A stretch of DNA of 64,000 nt. It comes from Ignatzschineria cameli. Its GTDB lineage: Bacteria; Pseudomonadota; Gammaproteobacteria; Cardiobacteriales; Wohlfahrtiimonadaceae. How positions within the stretch are numbered: position 1 is the stretch's first letter; each line of letters starts with the position of its first letter. The position numbers and the translations under genes were made by a program. Below are positions 1 through 8,896 of this stretch, piece after piece. The notes under the pieces are model-generated. The model saw only the letters and a program-made list of their open reading frames with translations. It searched no databases and was not told the origin of the DNA. The stretch is from NCBI RefSeq assembly GCF_003121895.1, contig NZ_QEWW01000004.1, positions 62,001-126,000 on the forward strand, given 5' to 3'.

Positions 1-86
1 TCCAAAAAGAGATGAAAGTTGCAATGACACTAACAGGCGCGAATAGCATTAAAGATATCACTAAGGATATTTTGGTAGATTATTAA
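1..86 (+). CDS. lldD: C-terminal end of an FMN-dependent L-lactate dehydrogenase (partial)
   Basis: Only the last 27 codons are in the window, read from base 3 to the TAA at 84-86. They give QKEMKVAMTLTGANSIKDI followed by TKDILVDY. The block MKVAMTLTG-ANSI closely resembles the C-terminal tail of the FMN-dependent alpha-hydroxy-acid dehydrogenases, best matching LldD, which oxidises L-lactate to pyruvate at the membrane. The catalytic residues lie upstream of the window, so the substrate is inferred from the tail only; another member of the family is possible. A hairpin terminator follows at 120-150. Confidence 0.6.
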   Translation, partial: QKEMKVAMTLTGANSIKDITKDILVDY

Positions 87-119
87 GTTCTATCTTACGT
101 TCTATACAAATAACAACAG

Positions 120-160
120 TATAAGAAGCCTTGCAATAAAGCTTCTTATACCTTTTCGTC
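120..160 (+). terminator. Intrinsic terminator after the lactate dehydrogenase gene
   Basis: A perfect 10-bp stem (TATAAGAAGC at 120-129, GCTTCTTATA at 141-150) with an 11-nt loop is followed by a short pyrimidine-rich CCTTTTCG stretch. It lies 33 bases after the stop codon, the expected place for a terminator. Confidence 0.65.
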
Positions 161-183
161 CCTCATCAAAAGATCAAAAATTA

Positions 184-376
184 TAGTAAAATCGGTTCAA
201 AAGAAGCTAGCTTAAATGCCGGCGCATCGACAACTAGAGGCAAGGAGAGAGTTCTATCCGGCACCCTGCAAATCTATTTATGTCGCTCTTTTATCAATGA
301 ATGCAAAGCTGGGACGAATGTTTCGTGCTCGTTCTAAAATCCTGTACCAGCAGTTTTTATTGAACCGATTTCACTA
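184..376. mobile_element. Possible miniature inverted-repeat element (MITE-like), 193 bp
   Basis: The ends are 17-bp inverted repeats with 16 matches: TAGTAAAATCGGTTCAA at 184-200 and TTGAACCGATTTCACTA at 360-376. Both outer ends finish in TA, as for elements of the IS630/Tc1-mariner type that insert at TA. No open frame of any length is present inside. The stretch fills the space between two terminators pointing toward it, so it interrupts no gene. An IS remnant or a structured RNA are alternatives. Only a search for further copies in the genome would decide; no second copy was seen in this window. Confidence 0.4.
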
Positions 377-381
377 GGGAT

Positions 382-417
382 ATAAAAAAGCCTAGAATAA
401 TATTCTATTCTAGGCTT
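382..417 (-). terminator. Intrinsic terminator of the sufU-sufT operon
   Basis: Read on the minus strand, a perfect 12-bp stem (AAGCCTAGAATA, arms 388-399 and 406-417) with a 6-nt loop runs into TTTTTT. It is 36 bases beyond the sufT stop codon. The stem is also symmetric enough to act weakly in the other direction. Confidence 0.85.
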
Positions 418-452
418 CGATGTTTATCCCTAATCTGCGGAGTGATGCTAAA

Positions 453-842
453 TTACAGCATATTCAACTCTAATTTTGCACGAAGTGACATTCTTTGTGG
501 CGTCCAGAACGGTTCCCAAACTAGATCAACCATGCACTCTTTAATCTCAGGGATGGAGTAGACCGCATTTGAAACCCAACCGGGCATCTCACCGGCAACC
601 GGGCATCCTGGTGCGGTTAAAGTCATATCGATCCGGATACGAATATTGTTCTCCGTCAGATCAAGAAACTCAATTGCGTAGATCAATCCTAACTCATAGA
701 TATCTACAGGAATCTCCGGGTCATATACTTTCTTAATAGCATCTACAATCCCTTCAATCAGTTCATCTACCTTCTCATCCGGCGCAACACCCTCTGCAAA
801 GAGAATCTGCGGGAAATTAGGCTCATCGCGATTCATATCCAT
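453..842 (-). CDS. sufT: SufT, MIP18/DUF59-family Fe-S assembly factor
   Basis: The 129-residue product is a single MIP18 (DUF59) domain. Visible signatures are VYDPEIPVDIYELGLIY (about residues 40-56) and MTLTAPGCPVAGEMP (about 73-87), the second holding the conserved Cys of the family. SufT proteins help mature Fe-S proteins in the cytoplasm, probably at the carrier or transfer step. It is downstream of sufU on the same strand, 210 bases away, and ends at a strong terminator, so the two are likely one transcription unit. No sufBCDS genes lie beside them here; in many bacteria sufT closes a full suf operon. The start is the first in-frame ATG of MDMNRD; a second ATG two codons later is equally usable. 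Confidence 0.9.
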   Translation of the reverse strand: MDMNRDEPNFPQILFAEGVAPDEKVDELIEGIVDAIKKVYDPEIPVDIYELGLIYAIEFLDLTENNIRIRIDMTLTAPGCPVAGEMPGWVSNAVYSIPEIKECMVDLVWEPFWTPQRMSLRAKLELNML

Positions 843-875
843 TTAAATCTCTATCCTTCTAATTCTTAATTATTA

Positions 876-917
876 ATTTAATTAATAATTCAATTAATGA
901 TTCAATTAATGATTCAG
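876..917. repeat. 12-bp tandem repeat in the sufU-sufT spacer
   Basis: Units ATTTAATTAATA (876-887), ATTCAATTAATG (888-899), ATTCAATTAATG (900-911) and a partial ATTCAG follow one another. A second short iteration based on CTAATCTGTCT follows around 931-970. The 210-bp spacer 843-1052 shows no coding potential. Confidence 0.7.
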
Positions 918-1052
918 CTAAAATTACTAATCTAATCTGTCTACTATGTCTAATCTGTCTAGTACTGTCTAATCGATCTCTTAGTGAGATCTATTCTGCT
1001 CATGCCGACATCGACAAAAGTATTCCACTTCTATTCCACTTCATCCGATATT

Positions 1053-1520
1053 CTACTCTGTCTGAACAACCTCATCTTTTGCATGAATGGCTGAGTAGAG
1101 GGCATGCCATGGTAATGTGGCGCACTTAACACGTGCAGGATATTCGCGAACTCCCGTTAGAATCTGGAGCGCACCTAATCCTTCTCCTGGCGCATCTAGC
1201 GTCACCGCATCATGAAATCGCTGAAAGAGCGCTTCTGCCTCAGCAATACTCTTCCCCTTTATCGCCTCTGTCATCATGGAACTTGAGGCTGTTGAGATGG
1301 CACACCCCTCTCCTTGAAAAGCAATATCGGTAATAACACCATCTTCAATATTGAGATAGACCTCAATCTGATCGCCACAGAGCGGATTATGCCCTTCTGC
1401 ATGATGAGAGCATGGGTCAATTTTATGGAAGTTTCGAGGATTACGATTGTGATCTAAAATCACCTCTTGATAGAGCGCTTTAATATCCGCTCCACTGCCC
1501 GCTTTTATATCAAAACTCAT
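1053..1520 (-). CDS. sufU: SufU, IscU-like Fe-S scaffold / sulfur-transfer protein
   Basis: A 155-residue IscU/SufU-family protein. The three conserved Cys are visible in NPLCGDQIEV (about 46-55), GEGCAISTASSS (about 71-82) and RVKCATLPWHAL (about 130-141), with the Asp after the first Cys. The insertion between the second and third Cys and the sequence KCATLPWH are typical of SufU rather than housekeeping IscU. SufU takes sulfur from SufS (as a Zn-dependent relay in Gram-positives) or acts as a scaffold; its exact role in this host is not shown by the sequence. It is first of a two-gene unit with sufT and is divergent from accD. Confidence 0.9.
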   Translation of the reverse strand: MSFDIKAGSGADIKALYQEVILDHNRNPRNFHKIDPCSHHAEGHNPLCGDQIEVYLNIEDGVITDIAFQGEGCAISTASSSMMTEAIKGKSIAEAEALFQRFHDAVTLDAPGEGLGALQILTGVREYPARVKCATLPWHALYSAIHAKDEVVQTE

Positions 1521-1563
1521 GGTAAATAATCTTCAACCTTAAATTAGCACTAAATTCGTACTG

Positions 1564-1569
1564 ATTATA
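1564..1569 (-). promoter_or_regulatory. Candidate -10 element for sufU
   Basis: A TATAAT hexamer lies on the minus strand 44 bases before the sufU start. No good -35 hexamer stands 17 bases upstream, so activation by a regulator, or chance in AT-rich DNA, is possible. Confidence 0.35.
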
Positions 1570-1856
1570 ACGGATCAAAATTCCATTTACGAGCATTGAT
1601 TCATTGCTGCATCTATTTTCTACCGAAAAAAGAGAATCTCAAAGCACCTCATTAGAGAATCGCTCCTTCATGATTCGAGAAAATCCTCATTGGCTATTTC
1701 TCTCTTTTATGAGAAAATTGAGTATTCAACTCGAAATCTTCATATTTTTATATTTCGAAACCTCACAACTTGATTGGCGTGAGTTGATCATTACAAATAG
1801 ATCGACTCATGTAGCAACCGATACTAAAGAATATATTAAAAAAGGATGGTTATAGA
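1570..1856. other. Divergent spacer between sufU and accD, no gene recognised
   Basis: An 83-codon plus-strand frame covers much of it, but its product is dominated by Phe, Leu, Ser and Arg without a recognisable domain and it runs into the accD ribosome-binding site. I see only the upstream regions of two divergent genes. AAGGAT nine bases before position 1857 serves accD. Confidence 0.5.
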
Positions 1857-2726
1857 ATGAACTGGTTTGAGCGTATAATTCCAATGATCCGCACAACGAA
1901 GAAGGAGAATACAGTTCCGGAAGGTGTCTGGGCAAAGTGCCGTTCTTGCGATGCCATTCTCTATCAACAAGAGCTTGCAGCGAACCTTGAGGTTTGCCCA
2001 AAATGTAATGCTCATATGCGCATCGATCCTCGTACAAGATTAACAACATTTTTAGATAAAGATTCGACAACTGAGATTGGTGCAGAGATCGAATCGGTTG
2101 ATTTTTTAAACTTTAAAGATAGTCGTCGCTATCGTGATCGTCTTCTCGATGCACAAAAATCAACAGGTGAAACTGAAGCGTTAATTGCAATGTCAGGAAC
2201 CCTTAAAGGAATGCCAATTGTTGCCGCTTCTTTTAACTTTAACTTTATGGGTGGCTCAATGGGCTCTGTTGTCGGTGAGCGCTTTATTCGTGCGGTCAAC
2301 CATAGTCTCGAGCATAAAGTTCCACTCGTCTGCTTTATGACAAGCGGTGGTGCGCGGATGCAAGAGGGCTTAACCTCCCTTATGCAGATGGCGAAAACAT
2401 CCGCAGGGATTGCCCGTCTTAATGAAGAGCATTTACCCTTTATCTCTGTTTTAACAGACCCCACATTTGGTGGTGTTTCTGCAAGTTTAGCGATGTTAGG
2501 AGATATCAATATCGCTGAACCTTATGCACTTATCGGCTTTGCGGGCCCCCGCGTTATTGAACAGACTGTTCGAGAGAAATTACCAGAAGGATTCCAACGC
2601 TCTGAGTTCCTCCTTGAGAAAGGAGCGATCGATATGATTGTCGATCGCCGAGAACTTCGAAATGAGATTGCAAGCCTCCTTGCAAAATTAACACATCAAG
2701 GTAAGCCGTTAGAAGAGGTGGGTTAA
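1857..2726 (+). CDS. accD: Acetyl-CoA carboxylase carboxyltransferase subunit beta
   Basis: At 289 residues it has the usual length. The N-terminal zinc ribbon is complete (C28-x2-C31 and C47-x2-C50), followed by the crotonase-like carboxyltransferase core with [13 protein letters not shown] and [10 protein letters not shown]. With AccA it moves the carboxyl group from carboxybiotin to acetyl-CoA, forming malonyl-CoA, the first committed step of fatty acid synthesis. It heads the conserved gammaproteobacterial order accD-folC-dedD-cvpA. A hairpin and a repeat array fill the 276 bp before folC. Confidence 0.97.
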   Translation: MNWFERIIPMIRTTKKENTVPEGVWAKCRSCDAILYQQELAANLEVCPKCNAHMRIDPRTRLTTFLDKDSTTEIGAEIESVDFLNFKDSRRYRDRLLDAQKSTGETEALIAMSGTLKGMPIVAASFNFNFMGGSMGSVVGERFIRAVNHSLEHKVPLVCFMTSGGARMQEGLTSLMQMAKTSAGIARLNEEHLPFISVLTDPTFGGVSASLAMLGDINIAEPYALIGFAGPRVIEQTVREKLPEGFQRSEFLLEKGAIDMIVDRRELRNEIASLLAKLTHQGKPLEEVG

Positions 2727-2757
2727 TCCTCAATCATCACTAATACTAATCGCTATT

Positions 2758-2792
2758 GAGATATCCCCTAACAGATAGTTTCGGGATATCTC
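2758..2792 (+). terminator. Hairpin after accD
   Basis: A perfect 10-bp stem (GAGATATCCC at 2758-2767, GGGATATCTC at 2783-2792) lies 31 bases after accD. No clear U-tract follows, so it may stabilise the accD message or act as a weak terminator. Confidence 0.45.
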
Positions 2793-2825
2793 CTTACCTC
2801 TATTTAATCACTCCTATTTAATAAG

Positions 2826-2902
2826 ACTTGATCAATACCTGATCGACGCTTGATCGGCATTTGATCGATATTTGACTGACATTTAGTCGATACTTGAGCA
2901 AC
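2826..2902. repeat. Seven degenerate 11-bp tandem units between accD and folC
   Basis: The units begin exactly every 11 bases: ACTTGATCAAT, ACCTGATCGAC, GCTTGATCGGC, ATTTGATCGAT, ATTTGACTGAC, ATTTAGTCGAT and ACTTGAGCAAC. The core TTGATCG is kept while the edges drift. An 11-bp period sets the units near one DNA helical turn. No reading frame uses it. Confidence 0.8.
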
Positions 2903-3002
2903 ATTGTTACCTAATCAATAACCTAATGTATCACCTTATTAGTTTGGTAGTTTAACTCCCAATCAACCCATTAATCGCTTATAGATTCTACTAAGGGCAG
3001 AG

Positions 3003-4316
3003 ATGACTATGGCTTCGAATCGTTCCCTTCAATCCTGGCTCACCTACTTAGAGGCTATTCATCCTCTTTCGATGGACTTTAAATTAGAGCGTATCAAAAC
3101 CGTTCTAAAGAACCTCAATCTTGGCAAGATCGCGCCGCTTATTATCACCGTTGCCGGTACGAATGGAAAAGGTTCAACCTCAACCACAATCGCCAATCTC
3201 TACCATAGTGCCGGAAAGCGAGTTGGACTCTTTACCTCTCCCCATATTTGGCGCTTTAATGAGCGGATACGCATCGATCTAGAAGAGGCAGAAGATTGCG
3301 ATATTATCGCTGCATTTGAAGCGATTGAAGCAGCTCGAGGCGAAATCACTCTCACCTACTTTGAATTTGCCACATTAGCGGCATTCTATCTCTTTAAAGA
3401 GAAGCAAGTTGATGTTGCGGTTCTTGAGGTAGGACTCGGGGGGCGGCTCGATTCAACCAATATTATCGATGCTGATATTGCCGTCATCACCCCAATCGGT
3501 ATCGATCATACAGCACAACTAGGCAACACTATCGAAGAGATTGCCCGAGAGAAAGCGGGCATTATTAAAGATCGTGCTGCTGTTATCACTGCTGAAGCCT
3601 CACCCAATATCTCCATTACAAAACGCGTTACTGAAAGCTCGGCAACGCTCTATCAAAATGGACGAGATTTTCACTATCAGCTGCAAAAATCGGGGAAGTT
3701 TCACTATCAATTTCAAAAGATGCCTGAGCTTACTCTCCCTGCTCCCGCTCTTAAAGGATTGCATCAATATCAAAATGCGGCAACAGCAATTACCGCCCTC
3801 TACATTGGTGCTTCAAAACTTGGCATAACGCCCTCTCAAGAGATCATTGTAGAAGGATTAAAGCGAGTAAAATTAGAGGGGCGCTTTCAGCAACTCTCCC
3901 GGCCCGATAGCCCCTTAATCTATCTTGATGTGACACATAACCCTCAAGGAGCACTTGTGTTAAAATCATTAATTGAGGATCTTCGGTCTGAAAAGGGGGA
4001 ATCATTTGAGATTATCGCCCTTTTAGGGATGCTTAAAGATAAGGACTCCGTGGCATTAGCAACGCCCTTAAAAGAAGTGATTCAATCATGGATTACTGCA
4101 ACAATTGATGATTGTGATCGGGGTCAATCGGGCGAGGCTCTCGCAGCAAAGATTCAACCTATTATTCAACAAACCATTCTTGTGGCGCCTTCCATTGCCG
4201 CAGGTTGCAAACTTGCGTTAGAGAAGGCTCGACCACAAGATATTATTATTGTTTTTGGTTCATTTCATATGATGGCAGATAGCCTCAACTGGTTTAAAGA
4301 GAATCGATATGTCTAA
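3003..4316 (+). CDS. folC: Bifunctional dihydrofolate synthase / folylpolyglutamate synthase
   Basis: This 437-residue Mur-ligase-family enzyme adds L-glutamate to dihydropteroate and extends the polyglutamate tail of folates, using ATP. The P-loop GTNGKGST is at residues 52-59. Further signatures are VLEVGLGGRLDSTN (about 140-153) and LDVTHNPQGA in the C-terminal domain. An alternative ATG lies two codons in. The gene overlaps the SPOR-protein gene by 8 bases (ATGTCTAA), which implies translational coupling. Confidence 0.95.
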   Translation: MTMASNRSLQSWLTYLEAIHPLSMDFKLERIKTVLKNLNLGKIAPLIITVAGTNGKGSTSTTIANLYHSAGKRVGLFTSPHIWRFNERIRIDLEEAEDCDIIAAFEAIEAARGEITLTYFEFATLAAFYLFKEKQVDVAVLEVGLGGRLDSTNIIDADIAVITPIGIDHTAQLGNTIEEIAREKAGIIKDRAAVITAEASPNISITKRVTESSATLYQNGRDFHYQLQKSGKFHYQFQKMPELTLPAPALKGLHQYQNAATAITALYIGASKLGITPSQEIIVEGLKRVKLEGRFQQLSRPDSPLIYLDVTHNPQGALVLKSLIEDLRSEKGESFEIIALLGMLKDKDSVALATPLKEVIQSWITATIDDCDRGQSGEALAAKIQPIIQQTILVAPSIAAGCKLALEKARPQDIIIVFGSFHMMADSLNWFKENRYV

Positions 4317-5052
4317 TACGCTAACAAAATCACTACTACAGCGCCTGATCGGTGGAATATTTCTTCTTGCTCTTGTAGGGCTCATCGCAGTGCTTCTCCT
4401 ACAGCCTTCCGATAAGTTACCGAGCACAACTCCTCAGGCAAATAATGCGCAAAAGCCAGCCATTAGCATCACCTCTACAGCGAAAAAAGAGCCGCAAGAG
4501 ATTGCTCCGCCGATTATTCTCGAAAGCCAATCTGGAAAAGAGATCACTGAAATTGTTAGCAATAGTAATGCACCCGGCGATATCATCGGTGAAGAGCTCT
4601 GGCAAAGTGTTGAGCAAGGCAAGAGCATTAAAGAGGAGAATGCCATTATTTTAGCGAGTATCGAGCCACCTAAAGTGACCCCAGCGCCTAAAAAAGAGGT
4701 TGAAAAACCGAAGACAACTGCAAAAAAAGAGCCGGTGATGCCAAAGATTGAGCTAATTGCCGATAGTGAAAAAAATAGCGCGAAAGCGCCGCAAAAAGCC
4801 CAAACACCCCAAGCGCCCAAAGTGGCAGCGCAAGGATCTTGGTATGTGCAGTTAGGTGCTTTCGGCAATAGTGCAAATGCACAAAAGTTGATGAATGAGT
4901 TTAAACAGAAGGGATATAACGTTCGAATCTTAAAAGATAACAAATTAAATCGTGTGCAAATTGGCCCTTATGCTACCAAAAAAGAGGCTGAACAAGTACA
5001 ATCACGTACTAGAAGCGGGTCATTAAAACCATCTGTTGTACAGGCGAAATAA
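4309..5052 (+). CDS. dedD: SPOR-domain cell-division protein, DedD-like
   Basis: The 247-residue protein has one N-terminal membrane segment (about residues 12-30), a long Lys/Pro/Ala-rich periplasmic linker, and a C-terminal SPOR domain beginning at GSWYVQLGAFGN (about residue 175). SPOR domains bind denuded glycan strands at the septum. Position between folC and cvpA is the place of dedD in E. coli, and the architecture matches; the symbol rests on both. The low-complexity linker shows no conserved motif. Confidence 0.85.
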   Translation: MSNTLTKSLLQRLIGGIFLLALVGLIAVLLLQPSDKLPSTTPQANNAQKPAISITSTAKKEPQEIAPPIILESQSGKEITEIVSNSNAPGDIIGEELWQSVEQGKSIKEENAIILASIEPPKVTPAPKKEVEKPKTTAKKEPVMPKIELIADSEKNSAKAPQKAQTPQAPKVAAQGSWYVQLGAFGNSANAQKLMNEFKQKGYNVRILKDNKLNRVQIGPYATKKEAEQVQSRTRSGSLKPSVVQAK

Positions 5053-5073
5053 GTTAATAAAAAAGTATAGAGT

Positions 5074-5105
5074 TACAGAAATACAGAAGTACAGAAGTAC
5101 AGAAA
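5074..5105. repeat. 8-bp tandem repeat before cvpA
   Basis: Four units TACAGAAA/TACAGAAG/TACAGAAG/TACAGAAA follow directly on one another 21 bases after the SPOR gene. The remaining spacer up to 5250 has no gene. Confidence 0.75.
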
Positions 5106-5250
5106 ATAAAATACAAAAACACAGAGATCACTTTTACCTCTTCCCTCTTACACCCCCTCAAAGGATAAAAGAAGTGATAAGAGAAATGAGAAGAGAGGGA
5201 AATAAACGTGATCTATCTACAAAAAACTATTGGACTAGGAGCTCATTAAC

Positions 5251-5895
5251 GTGGATATCTCAACCATTATTGATGCCATCATTATTGCTATTATTGCTAT
5301 CTCTGTCATTGTGGCATTCTTTAGAGGCTTTATCTCAGAGGCTCTCTCATTGATCGTCTGGGTATTAGCATTTATGGGAGCTGTCTTCTACTATCAAGAT
5401 GTGGGCAAGATGCTCCCCAACCTCTTTGGCGGTAGTGCAAATGCCTTAAGTGGTGATGAGTCGATCTTCGGCGATCTTATCAGTTTTGCTATCACCTTTA
5501 TCGCGCTCCTTATTATTTTAGGATTGGTCAATCTTTTGATCACCTTTGTTCTTCGCAAATTGAGTATCTCCTGGCCAGATAGACTCCTCGGTACTATCTT
5601 TGGGCTTTTAAGAGGGATCTTTATCGTTGCTGTGATCTCCCTCTTTATTATTGAATCCCCCTTTAAAGAGAGTGAATATTGGAAAAATGCTAAATTTTCC
5701 GGCATGGCATCATCGTGGGCGGAAACTCTTGGCTCGATGATTCCCGAAAACTTCCTAGAGAGCATCAACACCACTGTTATTGAGCCTGCAAAAGGAGCTG
5801 CTCAGCAAAATAGTAATAGCATTAAAGAGGCTGCTCAAAAAGCAGCAATCGAACAGATGACGCGCCTACGCGAGGAGGCTACACGTAATGAGTAA
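5251..5895 (+). CDS. cvpA: CvpA-family membrane protein
   Basis: The 214-residue protein starts at a GTG preceded by AGGAGC. Four hydrophobic segments are visible (about 7-25, 29-48, 75-100 and 112-133), with the CvpA signatures FFRGFISEALSLIVW and the DRLLGTIFGLLRG turn. CvpA is an inner-membrane protein needed for colicin V production in E. coli and for envelope stress tolerance; its biochemical role is unsettled. In E. coli purF follows; here ubiG follows, overlapping by 8 bases. Confidence 0.88.
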   Translation: MDISTIIDAIIIAIIAISVIVAFFRGFISEALSLIVWVLAFMGAVFYYQDVGKMLPNLFGGSANALSGDESIFGDLISFAITFIALLIILGLVNLLITFVLRKLSISWPDRLLGTIFGLLRGIFIVAVISLFIIESPFKESEYWKNAKFSGMASSWAETLGSMIPENFLESINTTVIEPAKGAAQQNSNSIKEAAQKAAIEQMTRLREEATRNE

Positions 5896-6577
5896 TGTAT
5901 CACACGATGAAATTGAGAAGTTTAATGATCAAGATTGGTGGAATCGCGAAGGTGAATTGAAAACCCTACACGATATCAATCCTACCCGTTTTGAGTTTAT
6001 TGAGCAGTTTGTTAATCTTGCCGGAATTAAAGCCCTCGATATCGGTTGCGGTGGCGGAATCATTACCGAAGGCTTAGCTAAGCGTCATGCCAAAACGACC
6101 GGAATCGATATGGCTCCTAATGCGATTGCGATCGCTAAAGCGCATGCTCAAGAGAATCATCTTAAGATCGATTATCAAGTGACTACCGCTGAAGAGTTTG
6201 CCGAAAATCATCATGAGGCATTTGATCTAATCACCTGTCTTGAGATGCTCGAACATGTTCCTACGCCAAGTGCAATTATTGAGGCGGCGAGCAAAATGTT
6301 AAAACCGGGGGGCGATATCTTCTTCTCAACCATCAATCGCACCTTAAAATCGAGAGCTCTAGCACTCTTTGCGGCTGAGAGTATTCTGCGCATCGTTCCG
6401 AAGGGAACCCATGACTATAACAAGTTAATCACGCCCCTAGAACTCTATGAGATGTGTGAAAGTTACGGCTTAACTGTCAAAAAGATTGTAGGGATGAGTT
6501 ATAACCCCTTTACGCGAGTCGCAACTCTGACCGATGATGTCAGCATGAATTATCTCCTCTATGCGACAAAAGCGTAA
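5888..6577 (+). CDS. ubiG: Ubiquinone biosynthesis O-methyltransferase UbiG
   Basis: A 229-residue class I SAM-dependent methyltransferase. The SAM-binding loop LDIGCGGGI is at residues 50-58, and the UbiG-type opening (DQDWWNREGELKTLHDINPTR) is present at about 15-34. UbiG carries out both O-methylations of the ubiquinone head group. The start codon overlaps the end of cvpA (ATGAGTAA). An imperfect 11-bp hairpin (6591-6601 with 6612-6622) lies just downstream but lacks a U-tract. Confidence 0.93.
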   Translation: MSNVSHDEIEKFNDQDWWNREGELKTLHDINPTRFEFIEQFVNLAGIKALDIGCGGGIITEGLAKRHAKTTGIDMAPNAIAIAKAHAQENHLKIDYQVTTAEEFAENHHEAFDLITCLEMLEHVPTPSAIIEAASKMLKPGGDIFFSTINRTLKSRALALFAAESILRIVPKGTHDYNKLITPLELYEMCESYGLTVKKIVGMSYNPFTRVATLTDDVSMNYLLYATKA

Positions 6578-6686
6578 ATGGCAGGGCTAAAATCCTTGGT
6601 CTTCTAACAACGATCAAGGATTGATTCACAATATTTGATTCAACTATAGAGATAGATTTGGGTATCAATTTAGAGAAGGATTTTAT

Positions 6687-7409
6687 ATGTCAAAACCATT
6701 AACAGGTCGTATCATTTTAGTCACTGGTGCTTCAGGTGCTATCGGAAAAGAATCTGCTTTACGCCTTGCCGATCTCGGTGCGACCATTATCCTCATGGGG
6801 CGAAAAGAGGAGAAGCTCAACCCCATCTATGACATTATTGTCAACCGAGGGGGAGCAGAACCTGCTATTGTGGCAATGGACTTTCTAAAAGTAGAAGATC
6901 TCGATTACTACAATCTTGCTCAAAACCTAGCGTTAGAGTTTGGAAAACTTGATGGTATTGTCCATGCAGCCATCAACCTTGGTTACTTAACTCCCCTTGC
7001 CCATACCAGCCCTGAAAAATGGCATCATGGACTTGATATTACCCTCAATGCGCCCTACTTTTTAACTCATGCAATGTTGCCACTTCTTGATCAATCTGAT
7101 CGCGCTTCTGTGATCTTCTTTACCCATGATGAAGTTGCGAAAGGTGATCGTGCCTATTGGGGCAGCTATGCGATTGCTAAAGCGGGCTTAGAGACAATGA
7201 TGAAGATCTTTGCCTTAGAGAATGAATCAGAGCAGAAGATCTCCTTTAATGCTATCGATCCGGTCTGTATCAACTCAGCCCTTCGTATGAGTGTGATGCC
7301 GGAAGGTGCGCCTAACCCGAAAGAGTTACGTAAAGTGATCGATCTTGTATGGCAGCTCAATGACCCTGAACAACCCTTTGTCACGGGGACAACATTAACT
7401 GTTGAATAG
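6687..7409 (+). CDS. yciK: YciK-like short-chain dehydrogenase/reductase
   Basis: The 240-residue SDR has the cofactor-binding TGASGAIG at 13-20 and catalytic YAIAK (Tyr161, Lys165). The surrounding YWGSYAIAKAGLETMMKIFA matches the pattern of E. coli YciK. The usual catalytic Ser/Thr-Ser before it is less clear (FFTHDEV). YciK stands next to the ubiG paralogue cluster in several gammaproteobacteria; its substrate is unknown. RBS AGAAGGA precedes the ATG. Confidence 0.75.
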   Translation: MSKPLTGRIILVTGASGAIGKESALRLADLGATIILMGRKEEKLNPIYDIIVNRGGAEPAIVAMDFLKVEDLDYYNLAQNLALEFGKLDGIVHAAINLGYLTPLAHTSPEKWHHGLDITLNAPYFLTHAMLPLLDQSDRASVIFFTHDEVAKGDRAYWGSYAIAKAGLETMMKIFALENESEQKISFNAIDPVCINSALRMSVMPEGAPNPKELRKVIDLVWQLNDPEQPFVTGTTLTVE

Positions 7410-7459
7410 ATGGGCAACCTGCCCTATTACATCAATCTATCTTCTATTAGGAGGAGACT

Positions 7460-8866
7460 ATGAAAAAAGTACACCCTCTCAAAAAAGCGGCAACTCTCTT
7501 TATTGCCGCTTTTTCTTTTTCCTCAATCATCGCTATTGCCGAAACAGCAACCGAAAGAGTACGTATTATCGATAACACCTATGAAACTGAGCTCGATAAT
7601 GGCTTAAAAGTGATCGTCAGAGAAGATCATCGGGCACCGGTTGTCACCTCAATGGTCTGGTATAAAGTAGGATCGGTAGATGAACCGCGAGGCCTTGGGG
7701 GAATCTCCCATATGCTAGAGCATATGATGTTTAAAGGAACCGATACTTTAGGCCCTAATGAGCATTCGATGATTATTGCTAACCTTGGTGGTCGAGATAA
7801 TGCTTTCACCTCCACCGATTATACCGCCTACTTTGAGAATCTACCGGCATGGGAGCTAGAGACGGCCCTCAAATTAGAGGCTGATCGAATGCAGAACTTA
7901 GAGCTTCGCGCAGAAGATTTTACCCCTGAACGACTCGTTGTTGCAGAAGAGCGCCGGCAACGGACCGATAGTAATCCGCAAGCACAACTCTATGAAGCAT
8001 TTAATGCCAATCTCTTTACCACAAGCGCCTATCGCAATCCGGTAATTGGCTGGATGCCGGAGATTGAAGGCTGGACTTTAGAGGATCTTGCAAATTGGTA
8101 TCAACAATTTTATGCCCCCAATAATGCCACAGTTGTAATTGTTGGTGATATTGATCCTAAAAAAACGATCGCCCTTGTTGAGCAATATTTTGGAGATATT
8201 CCTCCGAGCGAAGAAATTACCCGCCCTCACAATTTTGAAGTTGCACAAAAAGGAGAGAAACGGATCGATCTTGCAATCCCCGCTAATATGCCGCTTCTCT
8301 TTATGGGTTATAAAGTTCCTAGTATCAATGAGGTCGATCCTGCAGAGAGCCAAGAGCCCGATGCCCTTCTTCTCGCCTCTTTAATCTTAGATGGCACCTC
8401 CTCTTCTCGCCTTCCTAAACGCTTAGTGCGTGATGAGCAGATTGCATTAGAAGCTGGCAGTTACTACAACTATGGTGCTCGCTACACAACGCCCTTTACC
8501 TTTGTCGCTGTTCCTGCAGAAGGGGTCTCTTTAACACAACTTGAGCAGAGCTTAAAAAAAGAGATTGCCCTTCTACAAAATGAGCTTGTCTCTGAAGAGG
8601 AGATCGAGCGTATTATCGGTCTCTATGAAGCGGGAAATATCTACAGTCAAGATTCCGTAGCAACGCAAGCGATGTTAATCGGTCAAGCTGAAACTACCGG
8701 TGAAGGTTGGCAAAATGCAGAGAATCGTGTCGAACGCTTGAAGAAGGTCACCCCGGAGATGATTCGCGAAGTCGCACAAAAATATCTCAATGATCAGCAA
8801 GCCACAATCGCAACACTCCATCCACAACAAGCCGCTCAAGAGCGCCATGAGATCGCACCGCTTTAA
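7460..8866 (+). CDS. Periplasmic M16 zinc metallopeptidase, active subunit
   Basis: The 468-residue precursor has a signal peptide ending near residue 27 (IAIA-ET). The inverted zinc motif HMLEH is at residues 84-88, with the third ligand Glu164 about 76 residues on, so the peptidase site is intact. M16B enzymes degrade or process small peptides. The next gene encodes a related protein without the motif; such active/inactive pairs form heterodimers in the periplasm. AGGAGG stands before the start. Confidence 0.9.
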   Translation: MKKVHPLKKAATLFIAAFSFSSIIAIAETATERVRIIDNTYETELDNGLKVIVREDHRAPVVTSMVWYKVGSVDEPRGLGGISHMLEHMMFKGTDTLGPNEHSMIIANLGGRDNAFTSTDYTAYFENLPAWELETALKLEADRMQNLELRAEDFTPERLVVAEERRQRTDSNPQAQLYEAFNANLFTTSAYRNPVIGWMPEIEGWTLEDLANWYQQFYAPNNATVVIVGDIDPKKTIALVEQYFGDIPPSEEITRPHNFEVAQKGEKRIDLAIPANMPLLFMGYKVPSINEVDPAESQEPDALLLASLILDGTSSSRLPKRLVRDEQIALEAGSYYNYGARYTTPFTFVAVPAEGVSLTQLEQSLKKEIALLQNELVSEEEIERIIGLYEAGNIYSQDSVATQAMLIGQAETTGEGWQNAENRVERLKKVTPEMIREVAQKYLNDQQATIATLHPQQAAQERHEIAPL

Positions 8867-8896
8867 GCGTTCATGTTGCTTTAAAAAGGAATGATA

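Noticed and set aside
1604-1855. An 83-codon plus frame between sufU and accD
   Set aside because: It has no domain, ends in the accD ribosome-binding site and has composition expected from AT-rich spacer.
4434-4943. A 169-codon minus frame opposite the SPOR gene
   Set aside because: Its hydrophobic product reflects the reverse of the Lys/Pro/Ala linker; no start signal.
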